Below are positions 34,673-44,008 of a stretch of DNA of 64,000 nucleotides, piece after piece. The DNA lies in contig CAVQOB010000034.1 in NCBI GenBank assembly GCA_963714325.1, positions 177,734 through 241,733 of the forward strand. The letters are read 5' to 3'. The translations under genes and the position numbers were made by a program. The DNA comes from CAVQOB01 sp963714325 (GTDB lineage: Bacteria > Pseudomonadota > Alphaproteobacteria > Rhizobiales > Hyphomicrobiaceae). How positions within the stretch are numbered: the stretch's first letter is position 1; each line of letters opens with the position of its first letter. The notes under the pieces were generated by a model. That model had not been told where the DNA came from, made no database searches, and worked only from the letters and a program-made list of their open reading frames with translations.

Positions 34673-35554
34673 TCAACCGCTGTCATCGGGCTGCGGCGCC
34701 GGCCGGTTCCACTGATCGAGGACTACCGCTGATAGGATAAGAACGAGGCCGGCGACGTCGGTGAAGCCTGGCCAGTCGCCAAGGATCAGGATCGCTCCGA
34801 GCACGCCGAAGATCGGGATCAACAAGGTCCCGATGGCCGCCGTCGCCGCCGGCACCTTGCGGATCAGGCTGAACCAGAGCACATAGGCCGTCGCCTGCGG
34901 CAAAGCGATGTGATAGGCGAATGCGGCGGCGACCGATGGCGATGTCAGATCCAGCGACGGTGTCTCGAACAGCGCCATGCCAGCCGCGCAGACGGCGACC
35001 GCGATCACCACTTGCCAAGCGGCGGTCGCCAAGGGTTCGGCGTTGATCGGATGCTTCTTCAGATAGACCGTTCCCGCTGCCCAGGATATCGCCGCACCCA
35101 GCACATAGAGCAGTCCGATAGGCACCGTGCCGGCTTTGACCGCGTCGAGAAATGGCACCGTTAAAATGGCGAGCCCGGCTGCCCCAAGCGCCAACGCCGC
35201 TGCTCGCCGCCGATCAATCGTTTCGCCAAGGACGATCCAGCCAAACAGCACGGCCCACAGCGGCATCGTGAATGTCAGGATCGCCGCACGAGACGTCGGC
35301 ATCGACAGTTGGCCGAAAACCGCGAAAATATTGAAACCGGCTACGTTCAAGAGACCGGCAATCGCAACATGCCGCCATTGGGTTTTGGGGATCGCCAAGC
35401 TGCGGCCGCTCAGAACGCTGTAACCCAACAGGAGGGCCGCACCACATCCCAGGCCTGCCGTCCGCAGCGACCACGGCGGCACCACGGTCAGCATGATCTT
35501 CACAGCCGGCCAGTTCAGGCCCCAGAGGAGCGCTGCCACCCAGATGCGCCACAT
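34673..35554 (-). CDS. EamA/DMT-superfamily transporter
   Basis: A 293-residue inner-membrane protein of the drug/metabolite transporter superfamily with two EamA domains, about ten transmembrane helices. Typical features are the opening MWRIWVAALLWGLNWPAVKIML, the loop between halves with FGWIVLGETIDRRRAAALALGAAGLAIL, and in the second half QATAYVLWFSLIRKVPAATAAIGTLLIPIFGVLGAILILGDWPG. Substrates of such exporters vary (amino acids, nucleotides, other metabolites) and cannot be told here. It lies six bases downstream of rlmE and is probably transcribed with ppx/gppA and rlmE. Confidence 0.9.
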   Translation of the reverse strand: MWRIWVAALLWGLNWPAVKIMLTVVPPWSLRTAGLGCGAALLLGYSVLSGRSLAIPKTQWRHVAIAGLLNVAGFNIFAVFGQLSMPTSRAAILTFTMPLWAVLFGWIVLGETIDRRRAAALALGAAGLAILTVPFLDAVKAGTVPIGLLYVLGAAISWAAGTVYLKKHPINAEPLATAAWQVVIAVAVCAAGMALFETPSLDLTSPSVAAAFAYHIALPQATAYVLWFSLIRKVPAATAAIGTLLIPIFGVLGAILILGDWPGFTDVAGLVLILSAVVLDQWNRPAPQPDDSG

Positions 35555-35560
35555 CCCCGC

Positions 35561-36292
35561 TCAGCTCCGCCGGAAGCCGGTCGCGAGTACATAGAGTTCG
35601 GCACTCTCCGATCGGCTGGCAGGTGGCTTAATGTGTTTCACGATTGTAAAATGTTGCTTGAGCAGCGCCAGCAAATCGCTTTCGGTACCGCCTTGGAAGA
35701 CCTTGCACAGGAACGCGCCGCCGGGCGACAGCACGTCCACCGCAAACGCTACCGCCGCTTCGGCCAACCCGATGATCCGCAAATGATCGGTCTTGGTATG
35801 CCCGGTGGTCGGCGCCGCCATGTCCGACAGGACGACGTCGGCTCCGCCATCACGCAGCAACGTGCGCAAAGCCCCGGGGGCTGCATCATCCATGAAATCC
35901 ATCTGCACGATCGCAACATGCGCGATCGGGTCGAACGCCAAATAGTCGATCGCGACCACTTGGCCCCCTCGATGGTCGGATCCTTCGCCGGCTTTGGTCC
36001 GCTGCGCAGCGACCTGCGACCAGCCGCCAGGGGCCGCACCCAGATCGATCACGCGCTGGCCGGGCTTCAGGATGTGATGCTTGTCGTCGATTTCGACCAG
36101 CTTGAACGCCGCGCGCGACCGCCAACCTTCCCGCCGTGCCGCCGCAACGTAAGGATCGTTGAGATGGCGCTCGAGCCAGGCGCGCGACGACGGCTTCCTG
36201 ATTTTTTGCGATTTCAAGCGCTGCTTCATCAGCCGCTCGCCGCCGCCTGGTCCCGTCGGTTTGCCGGTGGTCATGTTCTGCCTCGTGTTCAT
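35561..36292 (-). CDS. rlmE: 23S rRNA (uridine-2'-O)-methyltransferase RlmE
   Basis: The FtsJ/RrmJ-type enzyme methylates the 2'-O of U2552 in the 23S rRNA A loop, late in large-subunit assembly. The 243-residue protein has the expected catalytic tetrad regions: Lys in FKLVEIDDKH, Asp in the DVVLSDMAAPTTG motif IV, Lys in FLCKVFQGG, and Glu in SRSESAELYVLATGFR. The SAM-binding loop is RVIDLGAAPGGWSQVAAQ. The C-terminal part is as in alphaproteobacterial members. Its ATG overlaps the stop of the Ppx/GppA gene by four bases (ATGA), so it is translationally coupled to it; a second in-frame ATG at 36274 is possible. Confidence 0.94.
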   Translation of the reverse strand: MNTRQNMTTGKPTGPGGGERLMKQRLKSQKIRKPSSRAWLERHLNDPYVAAARREGWRSRAAFKLVEIDDKHHILKPGQRVIDLGAAPGGWSQVAAQRTKAGEGSDHRGGQVVAIDYLAFDPIAHVAIVQMDFMDDAAPGALRTLLRDGGADVVLSDMAAPTTGHTKTDHLRIIGLAEAAVAFAVDVLSPGGAFLCKVFQGGTESDLLALLKQHFTIVKHIKPPASRSESAELYVLATGFRRS

Positions 36293-37509
36293 CCCGCGCT
36301 GCGGCCGTATGGGGGCTCATGCAGCGTCCCGTCGTCCGCCATTAATGTCGTCAATATGCCTTCGCGCAGTCCGCGATCCGCGACCCGCAAGCGCTCGCTC
36401 GGCCACATGCGCATCAACGCCTCGAGGATCGCACATCCAGCCAGGACGAGGTCGGCCCGTTCGCGTCCGACGCAGGGTTCGGCGATGCGTTCGTCATGGT
36501 CGGAATCCAGCAGGCCGAAGATGACATCGCGCACATCCGCCGTCTCCATCCAACAACCGTCGACGCGGCTGCGGTCATAGCGCGGCAGCCCCAAATGCAC
36601 GCCCGCCACCGTCGTAACGGTGCCTGAGGTGCCGAGCAAATGTGCGGTCCGGCTTTGCAACTGCCGTTTGATCTTGGCTTCGTCTTCGAACGGCGCCACC
36701 AAGTCGGTCACATAGGCGACCATGGCCTCGAATTCGTCGCGGCCGACGAACCGTCCGCCGAAGTGCTCGGACAGCGTTACAACGCCGACCGGCAGCGACG
36801 TCCAGGCGACGATCGCGCGCTGCACATCGATGCGGTCGTTGAGCGATCGGCGTTCGGATTGGCGATGGCGGGCGAGATCAAGCCAGATCAACTCGGACGA
36901 GCCGCCGCCGATATCAAACACCAGCACGAGTTCAGAGCTGTCATCGATCAGCGTTGCACAGCCCGAGACCGCGAGCCGCGCCTCCTCTTCACGCGATAGG
37001 ATCTCGATGTCGAGTGCCAGCTCTTTCTCGACCCGGCTGAGGAAGGCTGGCGCGTTCGCGGCGATCCGGCAGGCTTCGGTCGCCACCAGCCGCGCGCGGT
37101 GTACCTTATGGCGGGTGATCTTGGCCGCACAGATCTCAAGCGCCGCCAGCGTCCGCGACATCGCAACCTCCGACAACTGTCCTGTCGCCGAGACACCTTC
37201 GCCGAGCCGGATGATGCGCGAGAATGCATCGATCACCTTGAAGCCGCGACGCGACGGGCGCGCTACGAGAAGTCGGCAATTGTTGGTGCCGAGATCAAGC
37301 GCCGCATAGGCTGGTGTCAGGAATTTTGAACGACGATCGAAGTTGCCATTGTGGCGGCGACCGTCCGATGGCGCCGCACTGCCATGGCCACGCTGACGGT
37401 TTCTCGCCACGTCGTTCCGGGGCCCACTCGCAGCCGCCTGCTGCGCCGGAGGCCCGCCCGCGCGGTCATCCTCAGCAGACGCGTCGTTATCGCGAGAGTT
37501 ACCCTCCAC
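36289..37509 (-). CDS. Ppx/GppA family phosphatase
   Basis: A 406-residue exopolyphosphatase/guanosine-pentaphosphate phosphatase family protein, acting on polyphosphate or pppGpp. After a charged, low-complexity N-terminal stretch of about 65 residues, the ASKHA fold begins AYAALDLGTNNCRLLVARP (phosphate 1 loop). It continues with RLGEGVSATGQLS, LVATEACRIAANAPAFL, ILSREEEARLAVSGC, and the second phosphate loop VLVFDIGGGSSELIWLD. HLLGTSGTVTTVAGVHLGL follows. It is the short form without the C-terminal HD-like domain, usual in alphaproteobacteria. The real start may be further in than the GTG at 37509, as the N-terminal extension is not conserved. It leads an operon with rlmE and an EamA transporter. 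Confidence 0.9.
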   Translation of the reverse strand: MEGNSRDNDASAEDDRAGGPPAQQAAASGPRNDVARNRQRGHGSAAPSDGRRHNGNFDRRSKFLTPAYAALDLGTNNCRLLVARPSRRGFKVIDAFSRIIRLGEGVSATGQLSEVAMSRTLAALEICAAKITRHKVHRARLVATEACRIAANAPAFLSRVEKELALDIEILSREEEARLAVSGCATLIDDSSELVLVFDIGGGSSELIWLDLARHRQSERRSLNDRIDVQRAIVAWTSLPVGVVTLSEHFGGRFVGRDEFEAMVAYVTDLVAPFEDEAKIKRQLQSRTAHLLGTSGTVTTVAGVHLGLPRYDRSRVDGCWMETADVRDVIFGLLDSDHDERIAEPCVGRERADLVLAGCAILEALMRMWPSERLRVADRGLREGILTTLMADDGTLHEPPYGRSAG

Positions 37510-37641
37510 GTGTTTCTCATCCCCGGTGCCTGGATGGCGGCGCCGCGGTTAAGAACTACCGGCGGACCCGTTCGTCAGGCGTTGACCTGGCTGTCGCTTG
37601 ATCCGAGTGTAACAGGTCAAGCCCGAGGGTAAAGGGATACA

Positions 37642-38490
37642 ATGCGGGATTGGACGCCAATCATCGTTGCAAGGAAACGTCGGGGCCGACGGATCGGGCA
37701 GGCATCGGCCATTCTAGGCCTTGGCGTGCTTGTGCTCGGTCCGCTTCCGGCTGCCACGGCACAGACGGCGGTGCCGCAAGAGCCTTTTGCGCCGGCATTG
37801 CTGGCCGCTTATCCGGCGATTATCGCTCGGATCGCTGGCAACAGCCTCGAATTGGCCGACGGGCGGACACTCGCGATCGATGATGGTTTGGGGATCAAGT
37901 CTCCGGAAGCGCTGCTGGCCAACCCCGACATCAAGGACATGTTTGCCGCCAACTATCCGCTGGCCTTCGGTGGCACGCCAACTGATGACCCCGGCCGCGC
38001 GCGGAACGCTGCATTCTTCAACGCGGTCTATGGCGATTGCCGGAAGGGCGAGGTCGATCGGCAACTTGTTGATGTGGTCTGGCTGCCGTCAAAGTCCAAG
38101 CAGGTCTTACGGGTCACGCGCCGCAATGGCGTCGCCGACCGTTTGGCCGAGGTCAGTCGTGCGCTGGATGCCTTACCCGACAGCCTGACGCGTTACCTGG
38201 TGCCGGCCGCCGGCGGCTACCACTGCCGCGCGATCGCCGGCACCACGCGCATGAGCGCACACGGCTATGGTATTGCCGTCGATATCGCCATCAAACACGC
38301 CGACTATTGGCGCTGGCCGAGCCGCAAAAGTGATGCCACCATCATCTACCGCAACGCCATCCCCGAGACCATCGTCGCCATCTTCGAGCAGCACGGTTTC
38401 ATCTGGGGCGGCAAGTGGCGCCACCATGACACCATGCACTTCGAGTATCGACCAGAACTCATCGCCGCCGCAAAGGCCGCGCGACCGTAA
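37642..38490 (+). CDS. Exported M15-family peptidase (D-Ala-D-Ala type)
   Basis: A 282-residue protein of the M15 peptidase family, a zinc enzyme acting on peptidoglycan peptides. A basic N-terminus leads into a signal sequence (about residues 18-41, ending PAATAQTA). The metal site is formed by His and Asp in TRMSAHGYGIAVDIAIKH (SAHGYGIAVDI pattern) and the last His in WRHHDTMHFEY, with the typical GFIWGGKW before it. Location should be periplasmic. It begins about 130 bases from the divergent Ppx/GppA gene. Whether it is a carboxypeptidase or endopeptidase, and on which cross-link, is not decidable from sequence. Confidence 0.87.
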   Translation: MRDWTPIIVARKRRGRRIGQASAILGLGVLVLGPLPAATAQTAVPQEPFAPALLAAYPAIIARIAGNSLELADGRTLAIDDGLGIKSPEALLANPDIKDMFAANYPLAFGGTPTDDPGRARNAAFFNAVYGDCRKGEVDRQLVDVVWLPSKSKQVLRVTRRNGVADRLAEVSRALDALPDSLTRYLVPAAGGYHCRAIAGTTRMSAHGYGIAVDIAIKHADYWRWPSRKSDATIIYRNAIPETIVAIFEQHGFIWGGKWRHHDTMHFEYRPELIAAAKAARP

Positions 38491-38769
38491 TCAATCCACA
38501 GAAGCACACGAGACCGCCGCGCCGCGGCCGTTGCCGCGCCGGGTGGTGGATCAAAACAGGGGCATGTCGCACGTTTGCGTGTCCGGCAGCCAGTCCAGCA
38601 GCACGCAATTGCGATGTTGCCGGTGACGTGTTTGACTGCTCTACTGTGGACGTTGGCCTGTAAGGCGGCACGCCATCGGCGGCGTGAATGAGGCAGAGCC
38701 AGCATCGACGTTTATTTTGTAGCAAAACTACGCCACGGTATTTGATGCGTATTTGATTGAGGGCAAACC

Positions 38770-40500
38770 ATGTCCAAATGCGTACCGGTTTTCATGCTCG
38801 TCTGCAGCCTCCTGTTGAGCGTCTCGTCGTCAGCCCTTGCAGATGCAAAATCCGAATGCAGCGACTGGAAAAATACGCTGCCTGATCGTTCGATCGTGAC
38901 CTGCTCCGAGGTCATCCGAGGCAACGCGAGATTGGCGTGGGCCTACGTCAACCGCGGGATTGCCTACCAAGCCAAGGGTGACCAGGACGGTGCCATCGCC
39001 GATTACATCAAGGCGATCGAGATCGATCCAAAACTGGCGAGCGCTTACAACAATCGCGGCAATGTTTTCCGTAAGCGGGGCGACATGGATCGCGCGCTTT
39101 CCGATTACAACAAGGCGATCGATCTCGATTCGAAATACGCCACTGCCTACAGCAATCGCGCCAACCTCCATCGCGACAGGGGGCAGGGTGACCGCGCGCT
39201 TGCCGACTATAACAAGGCGATCGAGGTTAATCCGAAATACGCCTTGGCGTACAACGGCCGTGGTCTCGTCTACGAGGACCGGAAAGACTATGAGCGCGCG
39301 TTCGCCGACTACGAGCAGGCAATCCATCACGATCCCAAGCTCGGATATGCCTATTCCAACCGTGGCGACATCTACCGCGCCAGGCGCGAGTTCGACCGCG
39401 CCATCGCCGATTACGACAAAGCCATCGAGCACAACAGCGAGTTCAAGTACATCGCCTATCTCAACCGCGCGGACATCTATCGCGAGAAGGGCAATACCGA
39501 GCGCTCGGTGGCCGACTACAGCAAAGCGGTCGAGGTTCATCCGAAGCCGGCGCTCGCCTACAATGCCCGCGGCTGGGCCTATGGGGCGCAAGGCGAGCAC
39601 GACCGCGCCATCGCGGACCTGAGCAAGGCGATCGAGCTGGACCCGAAGATGACGATCGCCTATCGGCACCGCGGCTGGTCGCACAGCCAGAAAGGCGATT
39701 ACGATAAGGCGATCGCGGACCTGACCAAGTCGATCGATCTCGACCCCAAGGATGCCTGGGCGTTCAACCATCGCGGTTGGGCGTTGGGTAGAAAAGCCGA
39801 GCATGACCGCGCCATCGCCGACTTGACCAAGGCGATCGAACTGGACCCGAAGATGGCGATCGCCTACCGGCACCGTGGCTGGTCGTACGGGCAGAAGGGC
39901 GATCACGACAAGGCGATCGCGGAGCTGACGGCGGCCGTCGAGCGCGACGCCAAGGATGCCGTGGCGTTCAACCTCCGTGGCGACGCTCACCTGGAGAAGG
40001 AGGATCTGGCCAAGGCCATTGCAGACTACTCGAGTGCCCTTGAGCTGACGCCGAAAAACGTGACTTTCATCAAGGACCGGGCCTACGCTCGATTCTACCA
40101 GGGAAGCTTCAAAGAGGCGGCGGTCGATCTCTTGCGCGCGATCGAGATGCAGGACGACGCCTATCCGATGCTATTCCGCCATCTAGCCCTGGCGCGGGCC
40201 GGGGATGTTGCCGGCGCGACCGCCGAGCTCGACGCCAACGCCGGCCGCTTGAAGACCAAGGCGTGGCCGTTCGCCGCGATCGAACTGCTCGCCGGCAAAC
40301 GCACGCCGGAGGCGACGTTGCCCGCTGCCGGGAAGCCTGACGACGTTTGCGAGGCGCATTTCTACATCGGCGAATGGCACCTGCTGAAGGGCAATGCGGC
40401 CGACGCCGAGAAAGAGCTGAAGATCGCGGTTGAGAGTTGTCCCAAGTCCTTTAGCGAGTATCGGGCCGCCGTCGCTGAACTGAAGCGGCTGAAGCGCTAG
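38770..40500 (+). CDS. Exported protein with a long TPR array
   Basis: A 576-residue protein with a signal peptide (about residues 1-25, ending SSALADAKS) and roughly eleven tetratricopeptide repeats spanning about residues 55-450. Several repeats are close copies of one another, such as AYRHRGWSHSQKGDYDKAIADLTKSIDLDPK and AYRHRGWSYGQKGDHDKAIAELTAAVERD, pointing to recent internal expansion. The last 120 residues are a different helical region with two cysteines (KPDDVCEAHFYIGEWHLLKGNAADAEKELKIAVESCPKSF). It should be periplasmic and act as a protein-contact scaffold. It stands alone; downstream lie mobile-element remnants. Partner unknown. Confidence 0.88.
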   Translation: MSKCVPVFMLVCSLLLSVSSSALADAKSECSDWKNTLPDRSIVTCSEVIRGNARLAWAYVNRGIAYQAKGDQDGAIADYIKAIEIDPKLASAYNNRGNVFRKRGDMDRALSDYNKAIDLDSKYATAYSNRANLHRDRGQGDRALADYNKAIEVNPKYALAYNGRGLVYEDRKDYERAFADYEQAIHHDPKLGYAYSNRGDIYRARREFDRAIADYDKAIEHNSEFKYIAYLNRADIYREKGNTERSVADYSKAVEVHPKPALAYNARGWAYGAQGEHDRAIADLSKAIELDPKMTIAYRHRGWSHSQKGDYDKAIADLTKSIDLDPKDAWAFNHRGWALGRKAEHDRAIADLTKAIELDPKMAIAYRHRGWSYGQKGDHDKAIAELTAAVERDAKDAVAFNLRGDAHLEKEDLAKAIADYSSALELTPKNVTFIKDRAYARFYQGSFKEAAVDLLRAIEMQDDAYPMLFRHLALARAGDVAGATAELDANAGRLKTKAWPFAAIELLAGKRTPEATLPAAGKPDDVCEAHFYIGEWHLLKGNAADAEKELKIAVESCPKSFSEYRAAVAELKRLKR

Positions 40501-40512
40501 AGCATGTTTGTT

Positions 40513-40680
40513 TCAAGTTGAACCGTATCCGGCGTTGCGGAAGTAGTTGGCGCATTCGGCTGATTTGAAGCAATCAAGCAGTGTGCCGATGCTTTGCCAT
40601 GTGCCCTCGACGGTGCGCTCGGCAGCCTTCCGCAGCAGCGCATTCAATTTGGCGAAGACCTATTCGAGTGGCCCCCTCGT
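40513..40680 (-). pseudogene. IS630-family transposase, C-terminal remnant
   Basis: The minus strand from about 40680 to the stop at 40515-40513 reads VFAKLNALLRKAAERTVEG, TWQSIGTLLDCFKSAECANY and FRNAGYGST, the typical end of IS630-family transposases (usual NPIEQVFAKLK...ECANYFRNAGY). Just before it, the expected Gln codon is TAG, so even this piece carries a nonsense change. Upstream on the minus strand the homology stops. It is the decayed right part of an old insertion next to the SDR remnant. Confidence 0.8.
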
Positions 40681-40730
40681 CATCGACGCCAAAGTCGATC
40701 CAGAAGCGAGCCATAGGGAGGCATCTGACC

Positions 40731-40857
40731 TTGCGCCGCTTTGACAACCGCATCGTGTTGATCACCGCCGCCGCCAGTGGTCTCGGTTGGGGCACGGCTC
40801 TTCGACGCGCAGTCGAAGGCGCGCGGGTCTTCATCTGGGATCGGAACGAGTTCAGCT
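40731..40857 (+). pseudogene. Short-chain dehydrogenase remnant
   Basis: A stretch of about 42 codons from a TTG at 40731 (preceded by AGGGAGG) reads LRRFDNRIVLITAAASGLGWGTALRRAVEGARVFIWDRNE. This is a clear N-terminal SDR nucleotide-binding segment (usual ITGAASGLG). After 40857 homology is lost in this frame, and LNTALTEARAGA in another frame may continue it briefly. The rest of the enzyme is absent; the next 190 bases to the TRAP gene hold no gene that I can support. This is a broken gene beside an IS630 scar. Confidence 0.7.
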
Positions 40858-41053
40858 CTGAATACAGCGCTCACCGAAGCGCGCGCTGGTGCTTGAATGC
40901 AATCTGCTTTAATTGCTGCAATGGACCGCCGACAAGACTGGCGGTGTATCGGCGTTCCTCGAAGGCCGCAGACCGACCTGCGAAGGCCAGTGCCGGCAAT
41001 GATGTGCCCCGCACACTATCACTTAAAGGCGTGCAAAACGTAGGCAATTCGCA

Positions 41054-42358
41054 CTATCCCAGAAGTAGATTGGGCAGGAACGAAACGATGCCGGGGAATA
41101 CGACGAGCAGCACGACGAACAACGCCATGATCACCAGATAGGGAAACGTCACCCAGGTGAGATAGCTTGTGCTATGGCCGGTCATGGCCTGGATGACCGA
41201 CAGATTGAAGGCAACGGGCGGCGTGATCTGCGCCATCTCGACGACGACGACAATGAAGATGCCGAACCACACCTTGTCGAACCCGGCGGCGGTGACGAGC
41301 GGCAGCACGACCGGAAGTGTCGTTGCGATCATCGAGAAGCCTTCGAGCGCGGTCCCAAGGATTAGGTAGAGCAACAAGAGCGCCATGATCAGCATGAATG
41401 GCGACAGGTTCCATCCCGTTACGACCTGCGCGACATAGTCGGGAATGCCGAGAACGGCGGTGATGTTGCCGAGGACGGTTGCGCCGAGAATAATCAGTCC
41501 CATCATTGAACAGGTCTGCACCGAACCGAGGGCGACCTCGTGCATGACCTTCCAATTCAGCGACTTCTGCCAGGCTGACACGACCATGGCCCCGACCGTG
41601 CCGACGGCCGCCGCTTCGGTCGGTGTTGCCAAGCCCGCATACATGGACCCGAGCACACAGAGGATGAGGAAGAGCGCCGGCGCCAATTCCTTCAGCGCGG
41701 CGAGGCGCGCGGAGAACGGCATGTGCCGCATGGCGCGCTCGGACTCTGGGACCAGGTCTGGCCGGATCGTGGTGTGGATCATGATCCAACCCATGAAGCA
41801 GCCTGCCAGCAAGATGCCGGGAATGAAGCCGGCCGTGAACAGGCGGAGCACCAACTCCTGCGCGAGCACGCCATAGATGATCATCACGGTGCTCGGTGGA
41901 ATGAGAAACCCGAGTGTGCCGGCGCCCGCCAAGCTTCCGATGGCGATGTCGGGCGAATATCCACGGCGCAGCAGCTCGTTCAACGTCATTCGTCCGACGA
42001 CCTGCGTGGTCGCGGCTGACGAGCCGGAGATGGCCGCAAAGATCGAGCAACCAATGACGTTCACATGCAGCAGCCGGCCCGGCAGCAATCCGGCCCATGG
42101 CGCCAAGCCATTGAACAGCGAGCGCGAGAGTTGCGTGCGAAACAGGAACTCGCCCATCAACACAAAGAGCGGCAGCGCCACCAAGTCTGACGACGTTAGG
42201 ATGTTGAAGGCGTATTGGGGAATCAAACGCGTGACCGGAATATCGCTGAACGTATAAGCCAGCGCCAACGCCGTCGCGATCAAGCCGAAGCCGATCCAGA
42301 CGCCGACAGCGAGGATGGCGAACAGAATAGCAAAGAGCGTGCCGAGGATGAGTGACAT
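41054..42358 (-). CDS. dctM: TRAP transporter large permease DctM
   Basis: The large membrane subunit of a tripartite ATP-independent periplasmic transporter, 434 residues with about 12 transmembrane helices, using a sodium gradient to bring in an organic acid. Family segments are visible in LVALPLFVLMGEFLFRTQLSRSLF, NVIGCSIFAAISGSSAATTQVVGRMTLNELLRRGYSPDIAIGSLAGAGTLGFLIPPSTVMIIYGVLA, and ATPTEAAAVGTVGAMVV. It is the last gene of an operon SDR-dctP-dctQ-dctM, 32 bases after dctQ. The substrate is unknown; the operon SDR suggests a hydroxy or keto acid. Confidence 0.94.
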   Translation of the reverse strand: MSLILGTLFAILFAILAVGVWIGFGLIATALALAYTFSDIPVTRLIPQYAFNILTSSDLVALPLFVLMGEFLFRTQLSRSLFNGLAPWAGLLPGRLLHVNVIGCSIFAAISGSSAATTQVVGRMTLNELLRRGYSPDIAIGSLAGAGTLGFLIPPSTVMIIYGVLAQELVLRLFTAGFIPGILLAGCFMGWIMIHTTIRPDLVPESERAMRHMPFSARLAALKELAPALFLILCVLGSMYAGLATPTEAAAVGTVGAMVVSAWQKSLNWKVMHEVALGSVQTCSMMGLIILGATVLGNITAVLGIPDYVAQVVTGWNLSPFMLIMALLLLYLILGTALEGFSMIATTLPVVLPLVTAAGFDKVWFGIFIVVVVEMAQITPPVAFNLSVIQAMTGHSTSYLTWVTFPYLVIMALFVVLLVVFPGIVSFLPNLLLG

Positions 42359-42390
42359 GCGGGTTGTGGTCTTTCCGGCGGTGCGGGCGG

Positions 42391-42984
42391 CTACTCAGTT
42401 GTCGACGTTGCGATCCGAAAGGATTCGTTTTCGGTCGGACCGCCAAACAGGCATGCGAGTAATCGCGCGACCATCTCGATCGCGAGCACGATGGCACCGA
42501 TGGCCAGGGGGGCTTGAGGAATCCAAAGCGGCGTGAAGCTGTCTTGCGAGAGCTGGTTGCTCATAAACGAGCGGATCGCAAAGGCGGTGAAGGTCCAGGC
42601 CAACAGCGAGCACACGATCACGCCGATCAACGATGAGATCGTTTCATATCGCCGTGCAAGACGCGCCTTGCCGCCTTTGAGCAGAAGCTCGACGCGCACA
42701 TGCATGCCGGCCCGCAGTGTCAGCCCGGAGCCGAGCATGAAAGCCGCACCCATCAGATAGGCGCTGTATTCCCAGGCGATCGGAATATCGCGCGGCAAGC
42801 CTTTGAACACGCGCCCGAGCATGCCAAGCGCCACTTCGGCGATCACCAGAGCGGTCAGGGCGAAGAGACAGGCGGCGGCGAGATACGTCGCCGCCAGCGC
42901 CAATTGATCGGCGAAACGTTGGAACGCGTCGACGGCGCGGGGCATCGAGGTGTCGGCATTCCCCGGGCCGTTCGACGCGCTCAT
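42391..42984 (-). CDS. dctQ: TRAP transporter small permease DctQ
   Basis: The small membrane subunit of the TRAP system, 197 residues with four predicted transmembrane helices. It shows the family pattern of an early helix (LALAATYLAAACLFALTALVIAEVALGMLGRVF), then DIPIAWEYSAYLMGAAFMLGSGLTLRAGMHVRVELLL, the conserved WEYSAY and HVRVEL signatures. It pairs with DctM. Its start is only two bases after the dctP stop, so the two genes are tightly coupled. Confidence 0.92.
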   Translation of the reverse strand: MSASNGPGNADTSMPRAVDAFQRFADQLALAATYLAAACLFALTALVIAEVALGMLGRVFKGLPRDIPIAWEYSAYLMGAAFMLGSGLTLRAGMHVRVELLLKGGKARLARRYETISSLIGVIVCSLLAWTFTAFAIRSFMSNQLSQDSFTPLWIPQAPLAIGAIVLAIEMVARLLACLFGGPTENESFRIATSTTE

Positions 42985-42986
42985 GC

Positions 42987-43982
42987 TTAGCCTCTTCCGA
43001 CGGACGCGAGGTAGGCCTTGACGATCGGCGCTGCTGCCGGAACGCGCTGCAGGTAGGCTTCGTGCAACGGCGCGTTCATCTTGCGGATGTCCGCAATCAT
43101 CGCCGCCGGCGGCGTGATCAGCTCCATGCCATTGGCTGTTAGTTTGGCAATGGCATCCTTGTCAGCCTGCGCCGAGACCGCCCAGAAATCCGGTTCCATC
43201 TTATGTCCGAGTTCCGTCAGCGCCATCTGCTGTGCCGGCGTCAGCTTTTTCCAGGCATCGAGATTGATGTTGACCAGATTGCACGACCAGGTGTGGCCGG
43301 TCGGATAGATGTACTTCAGGAATTCCCAGAACTTGCCGTCGATGCCCGATGTCGCCGATGTCGCGACACCTTCGACACGTCCTGAAGCCAGCGCCGGGAT
43401 CAACTCACCCCAGGGAATGATGACGCCTGCCATGCCGGTGGCATTGCAGATGTCGACGGTGTTCTTGTCGGCGCCGCGAATCTTCACGCCCTTGAGGCCG
43501 GCGGCGTTGTCGGTCTTCACTTTCAAGAACATGTACTGGGATGGCGACGGCACCATGTAGAGAATTTTCTGATTGAACTTCTCGGCGATCTTCTCGAACT
43601 CGGGGCGTAGAACCTTGTGCAGTGCTTTGAGATCGGCTTGCGAGCCAACCAGGAATGGAATGCCCTCGGTTCCGAGCAGCGGCTCGTCGCCGACTTGCTG
43701 GCTTGCCAGAACGTCAGCCATCGGCACCAGGCCATCGCGGACCGCGCGGAGTTGCTCAGGGCCCTTGAACCCGAGTGATCCACCCGGACGCACGTTGATG
43801 GTGAGGCTACCAGCGGTCGCCTTATTGACGGCGTCCGCATATTTCTTCGCGTTCTCGACCATGAAGTTGCCGTCGGGCAGGATCGACGACAGGTTGAGCT
43901 GCGTTGAGGTTTGGGCGGACAGCGGTGTTGCCGTCAGCGTTGCGGCGGTCGCGGCAATGAAGGTGCGGCGGTTCATGGTCAT
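42987..43982 (-). CDS. dctP: TRAP transporter substrate-binding protein DctP
   Basis: The periplasmic receptor of the TRAP system, 331 residues. The N-terminus MTMNRRTFIAATAATLTATPLSAQ is a twin-arginine-like signal. The conserved Arg that binds the ligand carboxylate should be in the LKGVKIRGADKNTVDICNATG region (motif KIR), with the conserved GVIIPWGELIPALASGRVEGVATSATSGIDGKFWEF after it. It is preceded by an SDR gene 26 bases upstream and followed by dctQ after two bases. The ligand is likely an organic acid, by family. Confidence 0.92.
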   Translation of the reverse strand: MTMNRRTFIAATAATLTATPLSAQTSTQLNLSSILPDGNFMVENAKKYADAVNKATAGSLTINVRPGGSLGFKGPEQLRAVRDGLVPMADVLASQQVGDEPLLGTEGIPFLVGSQADLKALHKVLRPEFEKIAEKFNQKILYMVPSPSQYMFLKVKTDNAAGLKGVKIRGADKNTVDICNATGMAGVIIPWGELIPALASGRVEGVATSATSGIDGKFWEFLKYIYPTGHTWSCNLVNINLDAWKKLTPAQQMALTELGHKMEPDFWAVSAQADKDAIAKLTANGMELITPPAAMIADIRKMNAPLHEAYLQRVPAAAPIVKAYLASVGRG

Positions 43983-44008
43983 GGCGATGTTTCCTCTCGT
44001 TGGCCTTG

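Noticed and set aside
38830..39990. 386-codon minus-strand frame opposite the TPR gene
   Set aside because: Its apparent repeats are simply the complement of the TPR repeats; no ribosome site or recognisable domain.
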